From Micrasema longulum (lineage: Eukaryota; Arthropoda; Insecta; Trichoptera; Brachycentridae): 64,000 bases of DNA. The notes below the pieces were generated by a model. The model made no database searches, was not told where the DNA came from, and was given only the letters and a program-made list of their open reading frames with translations. The stretch spans positions 62,001 through 126,000 of the forward strand of contig JAGVSM010004522.1 of assembly GCA_022494885.1 (NCBI GenBank), read 5' to 3'. Made by a program: the position numbers and the translations under genes. Every line of letters starts with the position of its first letter. Within the stretch, counting starts at the first letter, position 1. This document shows positions 23,749 to 34,716 of the stretch, one piece after another.

Positions 23749-24520
23749 TTGAATAACTCTTAAAATGCTGTGGTAAATAATTCCTTTACACGCAGTGATA
23801 TAACATCATGTTACCACAAGCAAAAATCGGAATATTCGGAATAGTTCAGACATTTGAGAAAAAAAAACATAGCAACATACTTTTAAATAATTTCTTTTTC
23901 GTAATTTATAAAAATAAACATATAATTTACCTCAGTTACAGCAAAATAAATAAATACGCTGTTTATCACGCATGCGTACGTCCCCCACCATTCTTAATCA
24001 TCATCATCATCATCATTTCTTTTCCGCACCTAATTGTGCATAGGGCACTGCATTAGTACGCCAATCAAAGCGTATCTGGATTATTTTTTGTTACATCATG
24101 GTAAGACGATCAGTCTTACGCGTCAGATACCAGTCCAGGGACTATGAAATATTTTAGTTTTAAAACACCATTTTAAATAAATATTTCGTATCAACCACGT
24201 CGGGAAGTGAACTCGAGACCTCTTGCATGGTAGGCAAATGGGCTAACCATTACACCATGAGGCCGACATCATTGTCAATGACTGACTGAATCTGTTTAAC
24301 ACAAACATCGGCTATAGAACAGCGTCTCTTTCTTCCTTGTTATGAGTTCGATCTTATATTCGTGCTCTCTCTTATACAGATTTATTGCTGTATTGGAGTC
24401 ACGTTCATTCTTCGCGTAGCAAGGATAAATATTTATTGTTTTCAAATCCAGCATTGTTAAACAAATTTTGCTTTCCAAATCTGGTGTGAAAATATCTTCT
24501 TGAAGATTACAAAAAATAAC
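23749..24520. repeat. Family E repeat split by SINE A
   Basis: Left part 23749-23993 and right part 24265-24520 match the copy at 13850 on either side of the SINE. The minus frame in the right part begins DIFTPDLESKICLTMLDLKT and keeps NIYPCYAKN, so the two copies share a peptide, not just DNA. Confidence 0.75.
23994..24264 (-). repeat. SINE A copy inserted in family E
   Basis: Near full-length: the tRNA-like head ends at 24264 (GGCCTCATGGTGTAATGG on the minus strand) and the ATG-repeat tail is at 23997-24015. The second family E copy is split here. Flanks CACCATTCT and CATCATTGT probably are the diverged TSD. Confidence 0.8.
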
Positions 24521-24589
24521 AGTCTTGTATCGTATATAGACTATCAGCATTTCGTGTTAAAAGTTTCTAAAGACTTCTGATATTTTACA

Positions 24590-24930
24590 ACAACAACAAC
24601 AACAAACCATCACACCGTTTCTCCGTAGGGGTAGGCAGAGAGGATAGAACGCCATAAAACTCAATCTATGCATACATACCTCGCTTTCTCTACATTCATA
24701 CATCTTCTCATGAACGCACGCCGATTATTCCTACTTTTGATATGTCCATCTTCAAGTATTTGATGAACTTGATCGTGCCATGTCTTTCTTGATCTTCCTC
24801 GTTTTCTGCATTCATCAACATTCGCATTGCAGATCTTTTTAGTTGTTCTTTCGCTATCCATTCGCTCTACGTGTCCAAACCTACGAAGCACCCCTTTCTT
24901 GATTCTGTCGATAATGCATATCTCAGCCTT
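24590..24930 (-). mobile_element. RTE-like LINE pol C-terminus
   Basis: The minus-strand frame at 24661-24891 encodes LRRFGHVERMDSERTTKKIC and then RKRGRSRKTWHDQVHQILED. The FGHVERM and RGR..KTW motifs are typical of the region after the reverse-transcriptase domain in RTE/CR1-type LINEs. A (CAA)n run lies at 24587-24605 at the 3' end. 5' truncated. Confidence 0.8.
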
Positions 24931-25029
24931 ACACAGTTCACGGATCTCGATATTTGTGCACGTATCATAAATCGTTTTACCACATATTTGCCTGAGAGAT
25001 CGTTTAAATAAATAAATAACCTGTCATTC

Positions 25030-25115
25030 GCTATTCATAAGTTGTGTTAATGCCTAAACTTCCATGTGTCTTTCTCGAAAATGTTCTTCATCCCTGTTGT
25101 AATATAATTATATAT
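25030..25115 (-). repeat. Family D end fragment
   Basis: TTCTTCATCCCTGTTGTAAT preceded by CCTAAACTTCCATGTG corresponds to the right end of the family. Confidence 0.5.
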
Positions 25116-25359
25116 TTTAATTTGTATTCCACACTTTTTGTTTTTTTGGTTTTATTTTAAGAAATTTTCGTCTGACAGAAAGCAAATATAATTGTGTTAT
25201 ATGATGTCCAAAAAATATTGTAAATCATCAGCACTTGTTTTCTCAAAACTCAAACCGCTCAATGAAGAAAAAAAAGTGTTCGAGATTCCATTTTGTAAAT
25301 CAACACTTGGACATGGGCACGCCATTATCTTGGCCCTTTAACTTTTTAACTGCTACTTT

Positions 25360-25740
25360 AAACACGTGACAGAGAATGATAATTTAAGCCTTTTTTTATT
25401 TATAAACTGGGTCACAAATACAAATATCAATGATTTCTTTTCCAGAAAAACGTTTTCTTTGCTTTCGTAAATTTTCTTCCTTTTATTATCTACTTTAATT
25501 TTATTGGGTTTTTATCTAAGAATCTCCTTTTTTATTTCTTATTTTTTTTTTTTTAATCACTTGTATTTAAAAAACAAAGCTGCACATAACTTTCTTTTTA
25601 TATTTAATATGTCTGTATTTTTAATATGTATCTACAACATAGACTTTATAATGTATTCTAAATTTAATATACCCACGCCCAGGCCATGCCTATGCGAGAG
25701 TTTTTCGTTTTAATAAATATAATGATACTAATAAGAATAA
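25360..25740 (+). mobile_element. LINE 3' UTR and tail
   Basis: ATACCCACGCCCAGGCCATG followed by CCTATGCG (25670-25697) matches the 3' hairpin at 4442-4468, and an A-rich end with AATAAATATAATG follows. The upstream 300 bases are T-rich 3' UTR-like DNA with no clear protein. Confidence 0.45.
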
Positions 25741-26039
25741 CTTAAATGAAAACAAGAAAAATAACACAAAGAAGAGAAATAAAAATATCTACGTTCTGTG
25801 TTAGTAAATTAAATAGTCATAAATTAAATTCGTCCCTCAACTTGAAAATGACTACAATGAAAGCACCCACTCCTTTCTCGAAACTATTTATAAAGACCTG
25901 CGTCGTTTTTCATTTTCGCATATTCAATATACTTTTTTATATTTAATTAATAGATTCATTTTATCTTAAATTTATTTATAAACCCTTACGGATATCATTC
26001 ATTTAACATTTTTTTTTATTCACATTGGACAATCGAATA

Positions 26040-26200
26040 CTTAAAAGTGAATCGGGTTAGGGTCCCGCGGCTAGTGTTGCGGACTCGCGTATCAGAGGTC
26101 CGAGGTTTGAACCCTGCTACACCAACCTGATTCCTATTTCTTAATAGTGAGTTATTTACAAACACGTTCAAAAATAGTACCAACAATTAAAATATTCTAG
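26040..26200 (+). repeat. SINE B copy
   Basis: Head GGGTCCCGCGGCTAGTGTTG, B box GAGGTTTGAACCC, body TTCTTAATAGTGAGTTATTT. The 3' part fades after about 26170. Confidence 0.75.
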
Positions 26201-26309
26201 TTAATCATAATAATGCAATTTATTTTTTTGAAAGTGATTTGTTGACGTGATAGTTCTAGATTTTACAAAAATAGTAAAAAAAATAAAAAATTCTTCCTTT
26301 TTCTGGCCC

Positions 26310-27200
26310 ATAATATCAGGTTCTCCTGACGTTGGCAATCTAGAGTAGGCATTCCGTGGTCCTGTGCCAACTGGAACAGCGCCTCAACCAGTCCAGTCGC
26401 GGATGTTTCTCAGCCAGGACATCTGTCGCCTTCCGACTCCACGCTTTTCCTCGTTCTTCCCCATCATGATTAGCTGTAGAAGCGCATGTTTGGCCCAGAT
26501 ATGCGAGTTTTCTCTATTTTATTGATGACACTAGTTTTTTCTCGGCACTGCCTCGTCTCAGCATCTCCGCGTTGGTCACTAAATCTGTCCACGGGGTTCT
26601 CAGCATTCTCAAGTGAAGCCACATTTCAAAAGCCTCTAATCAGTTCATGGAGTTCACCTTGAGAGCCCATGTTTCAACCTCGTAGAACAGTATTGACCAT
26701 ACAGAGCACTTGACCATCACCTGTCTCAGTTTGAAATTAAGACTATTACTGCGGGAGAATAATTTCATGCCATTGCAGATGCTGATCGTGCTTTCTCTAT
26801 TCTGCATCTTATTTCCTATTTGGGTCCAAATCAAAAGTAATTGGATTTCTGGGGTATTTAACGTCAGTCGCTCTCTCGATTGTTAGACCATTCAGTTGCA
26901 ATAAAGCATTATTGTTAAAGTTTCGGCTAAATACCATCATCTATGTTTTAGCTACATTGATGTTTAAGCCCTTTTACTTTACCAGCTTCGGAAATTTCAC
27001 AAAAGAGCTCCTGAAAGACACGTTCGTTCTCAGCCAGAATAATAGTATCGTCAGCATATCTGATGTTATTGATAATTTCGTTGTTCATTTTTATTCCCCT
27101 ACTGACATCACAGAGAGCATTCTTTAAGATCCTGTCCGAGTACAAGTTAAATAGTAAGGGCGATAATACACAGTCTTGTCTTACTCTAAGCTTAATTGCA
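26310..27200 (-). mobile_element. RTE-like LINE reverse-transcriptase remnant
   Basis: Minus-strand frames, broken by frameshifts, give in order: IRYADDTIILAENERVFQEL (catalytic YADD box at about 27045-27060), a thumb-like region with VWSILFYEVETWALK, RMLRTPWTDLVTNAEMLRRG, and GKNEEKRGVGRRQMSWLRNI with RDWTG. This order is standard for RTE-type pol. The upstream palm and the endonuclease are missing. No intact ORF. Confidence 0.85.
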
Positions 27201-27688
27201 ATATCTGATTAATTGAATAATTATTCATCAAAGAAAATATGGATTTTCAAATATCAGTGTTCATGTAAACTCACCAACGACAAATAAAAGCTTAATATTC
27301 TTTTCACCAAAACTCCATCTTTACTGGGATGTATCGATTTATTTATTAAGATGCACAGATATTCGCTCATTTATATGTATATTTAAGAGAAGAGAAACAA
27401 GAAAGAAAGAAAAAAACAGTTGACCGTAACTAGACAACAGTCTGTTATATGGCTAGCAAATTGTAAATTTACTGGTTTAGAATGAAACATAGTAATAATG
27501 AAGGTATACAGCAAAAATTACACTAAATTACACTAAACGTATATAGGAAAAATTACACTAAACGTCAAGAAGAAATTAGAATTATATTTTATGTTAGATT
27601 CAGTGCATAATGTGGAGTTTATCATTTTTTTGTAGTCCTGCGCAGCATATATCGGTTGTATACATAATATTTAATACTTGGGAACAAA

Positions 27689-27799
27689 ATGGTGGAAAAA
27701 GTTGCGTACGTGAAAGTAACTGAGGGAAATGCGGTGACCGAAATAGCCGCGGGGCATTTCTCCGATGAAGGTGTGCCTCGGCCGCGGTATAATAACTAA
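27689..27799 (+). CDS. Possible 36-codon small ORF in a GC-richer island
   Basis: ATG at 27689 to TAA at 27797-27799 gives 36 residues: MVEKVAYVKVTEGNAVTEIA followed by AGHFSDEGVPRPRYNN. The composition is balanced and lacks the Lys/Asn/Phe/Ile bias of chance ORFs here. A GAAG|GTGTGC donor-like site occurs inside, so it could instead be a short exon. No family was recognised, and the opposite strand is also open (27600-27833). Confidence 0.2.
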   Translation: MVEKVAYVKVTEGNAVTEIAAGHFSDEGVPRPRYNN

Positions 27800-28585
27800 T
27801 GGGGACATTCATAAAACTGTCACATTTTATCACGTAGTCAATGTGACGCGAATAGTTTAGCGAAAAAATTGCGTTATATAAACTTAAGCCGGCAATTTAG
27901 TTGATGAAATGTGTTTATATTGTTAAACATCACACATATTACCTATATCGCGGACACACATAATAGGGAAAAAATGAAGCTCTCATATTGACATTTTGAA
28001 CTGTATATTGTTAAACATCATACATATGGGTAGGAAGAAAAGTTGAGAAACGATAAAGTACTGTTCGTCAATTAGCATAAAACAAACTATGGCCTTAATT
28101 CTCCAATTACTTTTTTGGTTTAAGTTTACAACAATTTATACGAGCACTAAATAAATACTCCATATATTGTCTTGATGTCCCTTACGTTTGTGAGTGCTTT
28201 TTTCATTATTTTTTAACTGTTTTTATATTGTAATATTTATCCCTATGAGTTGTATAAATAGACAATGCCCGTTAATAAATACATATCGATGGCAGCTACG
28301 TAAACTATCGTCTGTTGAAAACATCAACTTTTCAGTGAACCTATTTAAAGATATTTATGTTCACCTAAGTTACAATTTTAAAGATATTAATTAAAATTCT
28401 TAAATGTGTTTATAGAAATTGAAGATTTTTTAAATGACATTTGAAGATAATGTATACAATGAACACTATTTGGGATTTTGTTTTTTTCGATTTCGCTCGT
28501 GGAATCCTTATCGGTTTAAAAGGCCGCGACAGTATGTAATACTTTTTTAATGATTTTGATAAAATTATAAATAAACTTATTATTT

Positions 28586-28640
28586 TGACCAACGAGCGCT
28601 TTCGCCTAAGTAGGCATCTCCAAGACTGGTAACTATGGAG
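28586..28640 (+). repeat. Fragment of the large foldback family
   Basis: TTGACCAACGAGCGCTTTCG, GTAGGCATCTCCAAGACTGG resemble the left outer arm at 17668-17716. Only about 55 bp is left. Confidence 0.45.
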
Positions 28641-28940
28641 TTTTATCAAGATATATTAACAAAAAACATTTTTACGGTTTTTTGTTTTGAATCTGCATTC
28701 ATGCAAATGACAAATAAAAAAATTAAATTGCAGTATGTGTTACATACTACACTTTTTTCTTTTAAAAAACAACTTACAGTTTCGTATGTAGGTATTCCAT
28801 CATTTCCATTAAATTCATATTTGTATACAGATTTCTTTTTACATAAGTTAGCTTAATCAACAATATTTTAAATATGTCAAAATATTTTTAAACAGCCCAA
28901 ATTTCCTCCCTTGGGAGATTAAGAATTAAGATCAAAATTT

Positions 28941-29119
28941 GCCGAAAAATGCAGTAACAAGCATTTTTTTCTTATACGTGGGCACCCGCCAAAGAGATAT
29001 TAGACATTAGACGCAGTGTGCGGTTTGTCGAGGGCAATCTGTCTATCATAAAGGTCATTCCTAAAGAATTATATAAAAAAGAAAACGGTCTAAGGTTAAT
29101 GGGGAAAATAATTTTATAG
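28941..29119 (+). other. Unrecognised open frame (about 54 codons)
   Basis: A frame without an ATG at its start runs between stops, ending with TAG near 29119. It encodes WAPAKEILDIRRSVRFVEGN and on to a Lys-rich end. Amino-acid composition is protein-like. It may be a fragment of a retroelement ORF or an old exon, and it lies just before another open frame on the opposite strand. Confidence 0.15.
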
Positions 29120-29135
29120 TTTTTATGTAGCAACG

Positions 29136-29435
29136 TTAGGATGTCACATAATACATTTGCGATACAATGTCCGTTGAATCTAATATATTTTCGATTGTCA
29201 AAACTTCAAAGTAAACATAATTTATTATGCCAGGTTTCATCGTCCACAGAAAGTTACAAGATGACGTTTTCAATTTTGTTGTGCTAGATATTAATTCTGA
29301 AACTAAAAAAACATCCAAAACATCAATATTACTCATGGCGTAAAAACTGGGTATTTCGTCATTGCCAACTTTTCTAATCTGAAGAATTTCCCTGTATTTT
29401 TGGCACAAGTGGGCCAGATTTGCTTTTCTATTTTG
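29136..29435 (-). other. Unrecognised open frame (about 100 codons)
   Basis: The minus strand is open from after a TAG near 29443 to a stop at 29136. The listed 90-residue version starts with TTG, so there is no strong start. The peptide has mixed composition (for example LAHLCQKYREILQIRKVGND and SFYAMSNIDVLDVFLVSEL) and is one of the longer frames in the window. No motif was recognised. A decayed transposon ORF is the most likely explanation; a host exon is possible. Confidence 0.2.
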
Positions 29436-29819
29436 ACTCTACTAACAAATAAACAGAACGGGTGTACATGGGTCAACGAACAAAATAAAAAGGTAAATCA
29501 CGTTTTAAAAAAATATAATTGCCACGATTTTTCTTTCGTAAATAAAATATGGTAGGTAAACGCGCCAATCATTAAACGACTAAGCAGACTTATCTCTACT
29601 TGATTTCTTTATTTAAGATTTTTACCTAAGAAAAACTCTTGTTCAGAATTCTGGTTCTATAACACAATCATAACTGTTTTCTTCATCCGCCGAGATACAT
29701 AAAACATTCTCATACAATACACATTATTGAGGTCTCGGGTACGATTCTTGGTAGGTTGATGGTTAAATATTGATTTAATTGTAGTTTAACCATTTGATTC
29801 TTGAACATAGATTTAGAAG

Positions 29820-30450
29820 AGTTTGCTAACTTCATTTTTTTTAAATAATTTTATTTCTAGCTCGAAAGCGATTATGTATTTTTCTTGTTATTTAAAAAAA
29901 AACTATTTATCGGAATTAAAATTGTGGTTCAAATTTGTACTGTCAGGGAATTGCACCACAAAAAGCTGTTTTTTTTTCAATACGATTTTATTTATTTATT
30001 TAATGCAGAAAATGCACAATTTTATCATAGAGCACAATTATATTTTTTTATGTCCCGACTTGTTAGAAAATTCCGTGTTAAGTCAGGGATTATCAAACCA
30101 CTGAAAAAAACTTTCTTTCCATCTGTTATATGTGTTCCATAATATGGTTATAAATTATTATCTTATATAGTAACTGTAAATTTACTTTTTTAGTTAATTT
30201 GTAAATACATTTTTTTTGTTTAAACTTTTTACAAGTTGTTAACTATTTGCTTTTTAATTCTAACATTTTTTTATATCCATATTTTTCACTTTTGATTTAG
30301 CATTTCAGCATGCTTTTTCTGTTTCTACATGTAGGTCTACAAAAAAAAACTTTGAAAAATATATTACTTAATTTTATCATTTTTGTAAATGCTCCTTGGG
30401 CGTTTTGTAAAACTAAATAAATTAAAATTAAAATAAATAAATAATTATAA
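29820..30450 (+). mobile_element. Probable LINE 3' end
   Basis: A T-rich stretch ends in an A-rich (AAATTAA)/(AAATAA) tail at 30412-30445. Overlapping plus frames (29823-30142) are Lys/Phe-rich and not clearly pol. The call rests mainly on the tail. Confidence 0.35.
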
Positions 30451-30454
30451 TATT

Positions 30455-30930
30455 GAAGTTTTTAAAGGATTATTAATTTAACGCAACTAAAAGGGTGACA
30501 GCTTTACGCAAAACTGATCATCGGGAGTCATTTTTTTAAAATGTATTACTTCAAATTAGCTTAAACTACAAAAAAAACGTCTAAATATGGACTAAGTGTG
30601 ATAAATTACATGAAATTTATTTTTATATAAGAAATCTATGTATAATTAATATATGTAGAGTTTTTTTGATCCAGGACAAATTTGTACCGTCAGAAACCAA
30701 AGGATTAAACTGCAATATTTCGTCTTTCCGGATTGACACCTGAAGCGTACAACTGATCACCTTGCTTTGTTTTAACAGATTATTCAAATACACTGCATTT
30801 GCGTCCTGTGGATCACTGGTTGCGGAAAGGGGTATGATGATTATGACGCGGAAAAAATCGTAGCAACCTTCAAACTGTTTCGACCTGATCACGAAATGTC
30901 AAGAAATTAACAAAATTGTTTTTTCCTTCC
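30455..30930. other. Upstream intron or 5' flank of the 31-kb exon
   Basis: No TATA-proximal promoter was identified next to the exon; the acceptor at 30931-30932 suggests transcription starts farther upstream, outside what can be read here. Confidence 0.35.
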
Positions 30931-30978
30931 AGGTCTGGTAAACCGTACATTCCTAGCCACGAATAATAATCTTTCACG

Positions 30979-31254
30979 ATGGCACCCCCCGACGTCACGA
31001 GGAGGACGTCCCTCAAGAACCGCCGGGCCTCCCGCCGCGGCTCTATCATGCTGCGGAACCCCAACACCCCTCGGGAGATCCCGTGGGACATTGTGGACAG
31101 GTGCCTGACCCCGATCTTGTTCTGCCACGCGCTGGCAGTTCTCGTCTCCACCTTCCTGAATACGCTGAGAATATCACAAGTGTCGGCGTTTACCTTGTTT
31201 CTGTGGTTCTCTATTTCCACGGTTGGCGCTGTTTGGTTCTACCATAACCTGAAG
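30979..31254 (+). CDS. First coding exon of a multi-pass membrane protein (partial)
   Basis: The segment has 92 codons from an ATG at 30979. In-frame TAA codons at 30964-30969 lie just upstream, so this ATG is the likely start. The exon probably begins at 30933, after a pyrimidine-rich acceptor ending in CAG (about 30915-30932), so it would have a short 5' UTR and at least one upstream noncoding exon. It ends at a consensus donor, AAG|GTAAGG (GT at 31255), in phase 0. Residues 8-27 are rich in Arg, Lys and Ser. Hydrophobic segments lie at about 43-61 and 69-89. Codons are clearly GC-richer than the surrounding DNA, which favours a real exon. Without splicing the frame runs 24 more codons to 31329. 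Two early membrane segments after a basic cytoplasmic tail would fit an insect gustatory-receptor-like protein, but no family motif is visible and other membrane proteins are possible. No downstream exon was found in this window. Confidence 0.6.
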
Positions 31255-31686
31255 GTAAGGTGGAATCATTTCAACTACCCTAAAATTAGATTCTTATTAA
31301 AATTTATAGCAACAAAAGAGGAGAACTAACATTTTTGAGAACTATCGTTGGCTGTTATTGGTGGCGTCTGTCTTCATCCAACTGAAGAAATGTTTCAATC
31401 GGATGTAATAAATAGTATTTTAATAATCTTTTTGATGCTTGGCAATCGCAATGGGAATGTTCCCTTTCAAGGAGGATAACCTTTATTTATTCCTCTCGAA
31501 CCATCAGGGTTTGAAATCTCATTGAGTTATTACTGATCACTGGACTACCCAGTTTTTATCATTGGTAAATATAATGAAAATAATATTTGTTCTTAATGTT
31601 GTCGATTCTCATTTATTCTACTGCGCATATCCCAATCCCAATGAACATCAAATGCAGCTTCTCGCTATATCCTTAGCCTTTATATA

Positions 31687-31764
31687 GATATACAAATCTG
31701 GTGTCAGATATACATATCTGGAGTCGGATCTACATATCCGGTGTCGGATATACATATCTGGTGG
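31687..31764 (+). repeat. 20-bp tandem repeat, four units
   Basis: Consensus GATATACATATCTGGTGTCG, four units with few changes. Each unit has the palindrome GATATACATATC. It lies about 430 bp after the exon donor at 31255, within the presumed intron. Confidence 0.85.
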
Positions 31765-31766
31765 CT

Positions 31767-32445
31767 TCCAAAAATAATATAAAGACTTTTAAAATGCGTT
31801 TTCTCTTCCATCTCTTCCTCAATCCAATGAAATACATATTATATTTATTTGTTAATTGCACCGCACAAGTGCTTTTTACAATATGAAATATAAAAATAAG
31901 AGTTAGGTTAGATATACAAAAATGAAATACTATAATAAAACATGGAAATATAAAAAGAAAAATTAAAATAATACGAAAAATATATGTATGTCAGCATACA
32001 AAAGATATAAAAAAGTCGGTATATTATGAACATTTAATGAGTCAAGAGCAGATCATTAGCGAAGGTAGCTTTTACAAACTAATCGTTAATCGTTACTATA
32101 GGTATAGAATGTCATAAAATATTTATTAGGAGATGATTTGAATTCACAGAGACTCGAGTTAAAAAATTCAATATGAGAGTCTGTGTTTACGCGGTATAGG
32201 TGAATGATAAAGGTATTTGGGTTAAGAAGGGTGACAATTGAAAAAGTAGTTTTACGTGTTTGTATATTAATATTTATTAAATCCAGGAGTTTGCAACAAT
32301 CGAGTTAAGAATTAGTGATTTTAATTTAAAATATTAGGTAAGATCCTGCGATCCTCCAGAGTATGTAAATTCAAAGAGTTTAGCAAAAAAATGTAATATT
32401 TTTTTTATGTAGAAATATGCAGTTTAAAATTAATATATCATTTAA
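31767..32445. other. Presumed intron, nothing else recognised
   Basis: AT-rich; follows the donor at 31255 and the tandem repeat. Confidence 0.4.
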
Positions 32446-32449
32446 ATTT

Positions 32450-32720
32450 TCGTTGGACTTTATATAATTTTGAATTACATTATTTCAGCACACAAATGTG
32501 GTGCGCGGTATTTAGTAGGCAAGCTGTCGTTAGCTTGTTTCTGTAAACACTATTAACAACTGTCTAACACTTATTTGCTTTTCTTCTCATGTTTAAGCAT
32601 CCGCATTGTCTTCACATTTTTTTAATCTATCTGTTTGCTTTTGAGAAACATAAGAGCTGAAACTATTATTAATGTAGGCAAGAATAATCTGGCTGAATAT
32701 TTTTTCCTTAACCTAACCTT
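32450..32720. repeat. Distant family D relative
   Basis: AAGAGCTGAAACTATTATTA, TAATGTAGGCAAGAATAATC and CTGGCTGAATATTTT loosely parallel 53110-53170. Divergence is high. Confidence 0.3.
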
Positions 32721-33215
32721 ATCTCTTCGGAGAGGAAATTGTTACAATATGGTTTTATTGGTTGGGTGATGCATATGCCAATGTATTAAATCCTTTTAAA
32801 ATAGTACAAAGAAGAATTATCTAGGTAATTTTAAAGAAACCTCAATATTCATTCCGGGAAATCTATATAAACGATTTAAAGTTCATTTAGTACACATTTT
32901 TACAAAAAAAAAATATTATACAAAATCACAAAAAAGAAATAATAAAAGAATTTGAGGTGAATAAGTCAATCAGTCCATTAATAAACCTTCATAGGATGAA
33001 TTGCCAATTTTAAAAATCAATCAGATGCCAAAATAATATAAAAATTCGTGGTCAAAAGTCATAGTCAAAATAGATTTGTTTTAAACGGAATAAAAAATTA
33101 TTGTTACCTTCCTAATCAACTTAAAACTATTACATCACTAAATAAATTCGGAAATCGGACTAACTTATAAGGAAATTAAAATGTGTGGCTACAGGTAAAT
33201 ATTAAATTGTGTTGT
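32720..33215 (+). mobile_element. R1/Jockey-like LINE reverse-transcriptase C-terminal remnant
   Basis: Plus translation from about 32762 gives WLGDAYANVLNPFKIVQRRI, a stop, VILKKPQYSFREIYINDLKF, and later RFVLNGIKNYCYLPNQLKTI. The W(G)......LNP....Q.R..R.IL pattern is typical of the thumb region after the reverse transcriptase. Several stops. Confidence 0.65.
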
Positions 33216-33400
33216 TTTTTTTTTAAGAAATATTTGCTTCCTTATTATTTACCCAAATATTTAATTTTGAGGACCATTTTCAACTAGTTGTAAATAACTC
33301 ACTATTAGAAAATGACATCAAGTTGGGGTAGAGTAGGATTCAAATCACAGACCTTTGGTCCGTGAGTCCGAGACACTAGTCACAGGTTATGTATTATGTT
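33215..33400 (-). repeat. SINE B copy
   Basis: Minus-strand copy with oligo-A tail at 33215-33225, body TGAGTTATTTACAACTAGTT and damaged B box near 33340. It directly abuts the end of a LINE remnant. Confidence 0.75.
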
Positions 33401-33429
33401 TTTACTATTTTAAGAGTAAAATATATATT

Positions 33430-34405
33430 TTTTAAATATGTTAATAATAATAATTTATTTCATCATTTGAATCACTAACTGTGTGATTTTTTGCGTTAAA
33501 AAAGTTAATTACGTTTTTGGTTTGTGCAAACTCATTTGATAAATTTAATGTGCCGATTGGTTTCAGATTTTTAGGCCATAGTTCAATTTATTCAGGCCAT
33601 AGTTCAAAAATATATAATCCTGAAGAATTTAAATGAAAAAAAAATTCCTTTTAAAAAGATTATTTGTAAGTAGCAACAAACCTGGCTCTTGGTCCGCAAG
33701 TGTTTTTTTTTTGTATACGCCAAGCAAATTGTGAAGCAGTGCAAAAGAGCACGACATACACGTTTGAATTCATTGTGAATCGGCACAGACAGTTAGTTTT
33801 TTTTACTCTATAACGCGTTTTGCACGGCAATGATGATGCGGCATGACGAAACAACGCTCGTTGCCCCTTTTCCGTGACGTTTGTCAATTTTTTGAAACAT
33901 TTTGAACATCGTTTGAACCAAAAATAACTGTATGAAACATCTCACATCTATTTAATTGTAGCTCAATGTCTAGTATAAATGTTTTTTCACTGAGTTGTTG
34001 CGTGCTGAGGGAAACGTTTTACACAATTGAATAAATGACTACTAAAATAGACTTTGTCCATAAATGTTGGTTCAAAGATAATTAAAAAAAAACTGTATCC
34101 CTCCTGATATAAATTAAATAATGAGAAATTTTCATACAGTCTTTTACGCTTTGATGAAACACAGCTGGTGGTCATTGAACTATCAATTTATTTTGATAAT
34201 TTCATTTTAGAAAAAATCGAAAAAACTGTGCTGGACCTAGATTATTTTAAAAATCAACGCAAGATTGACAAATGTATTAACCTTTTTAATTATTAAAATG
34301 GTATCATTAGTAATTTTATTTTATCACAGCTCTATTTCTGGTAAATTCCCAGAATCATTAGTCACCCAATTTATTATTCAGTTATAAAAATCTAGTGAGG
34401 ATGGC
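33430..34405. other. Nothing recognised
   Basis: AT-rich. Minus frames at 33604-33887 overlap in two frames and show no motif. Confidence 0.5.
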
Positions 34406-34410
34406 TCAAT

Positions 34411-34716
34411 TCACTTGATTAATTTTTTAGTATTCTTTATTTTATTTATATTTATCAAAACTTGTCCCAGTGGACATGCTTTTGTCTGGGCATTTAAAGC
34501 GGAATCGTCCCAGTTCTTCAATAAAACCTGTGTTAAACGGTTTAACCCTCCTATAAACGGGTGAGTGATACCTGCTCCTGGAGAAAGTTGGCAATACTCA
34601 AACTCCATATACGAACAAACAAAAAAATGAACTTTCTGTTCTTGTGTAGTGTAGTGGTTTGGCTTGTAGGATAAAGTAGTTGAGGGATTGGTTGGAGTTC
34701 CTACCCAGTTAAAGAT
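34411..34716 (-). other. Possible LTR-element internal sequence
   Basis: An open minus frame continues from the LTR end, with peptide NWVGTPTNPSTTLSYKPNHY and later GAGITHPFIGGLNRLTQVLL. It stops near 34411. No gag, protease or polymerase motif is visible, and a clear primer-binding site could not be read, so the link to the LTR is inferred from position only. Confidence 0.25.

Noticed and set aside
30870..31220. 116-codon minus ORF opposite the 31-kb exon
   Set aside because: It is the shadow of the GC-richer plus-strand exon, which has start, splice and membrane features.
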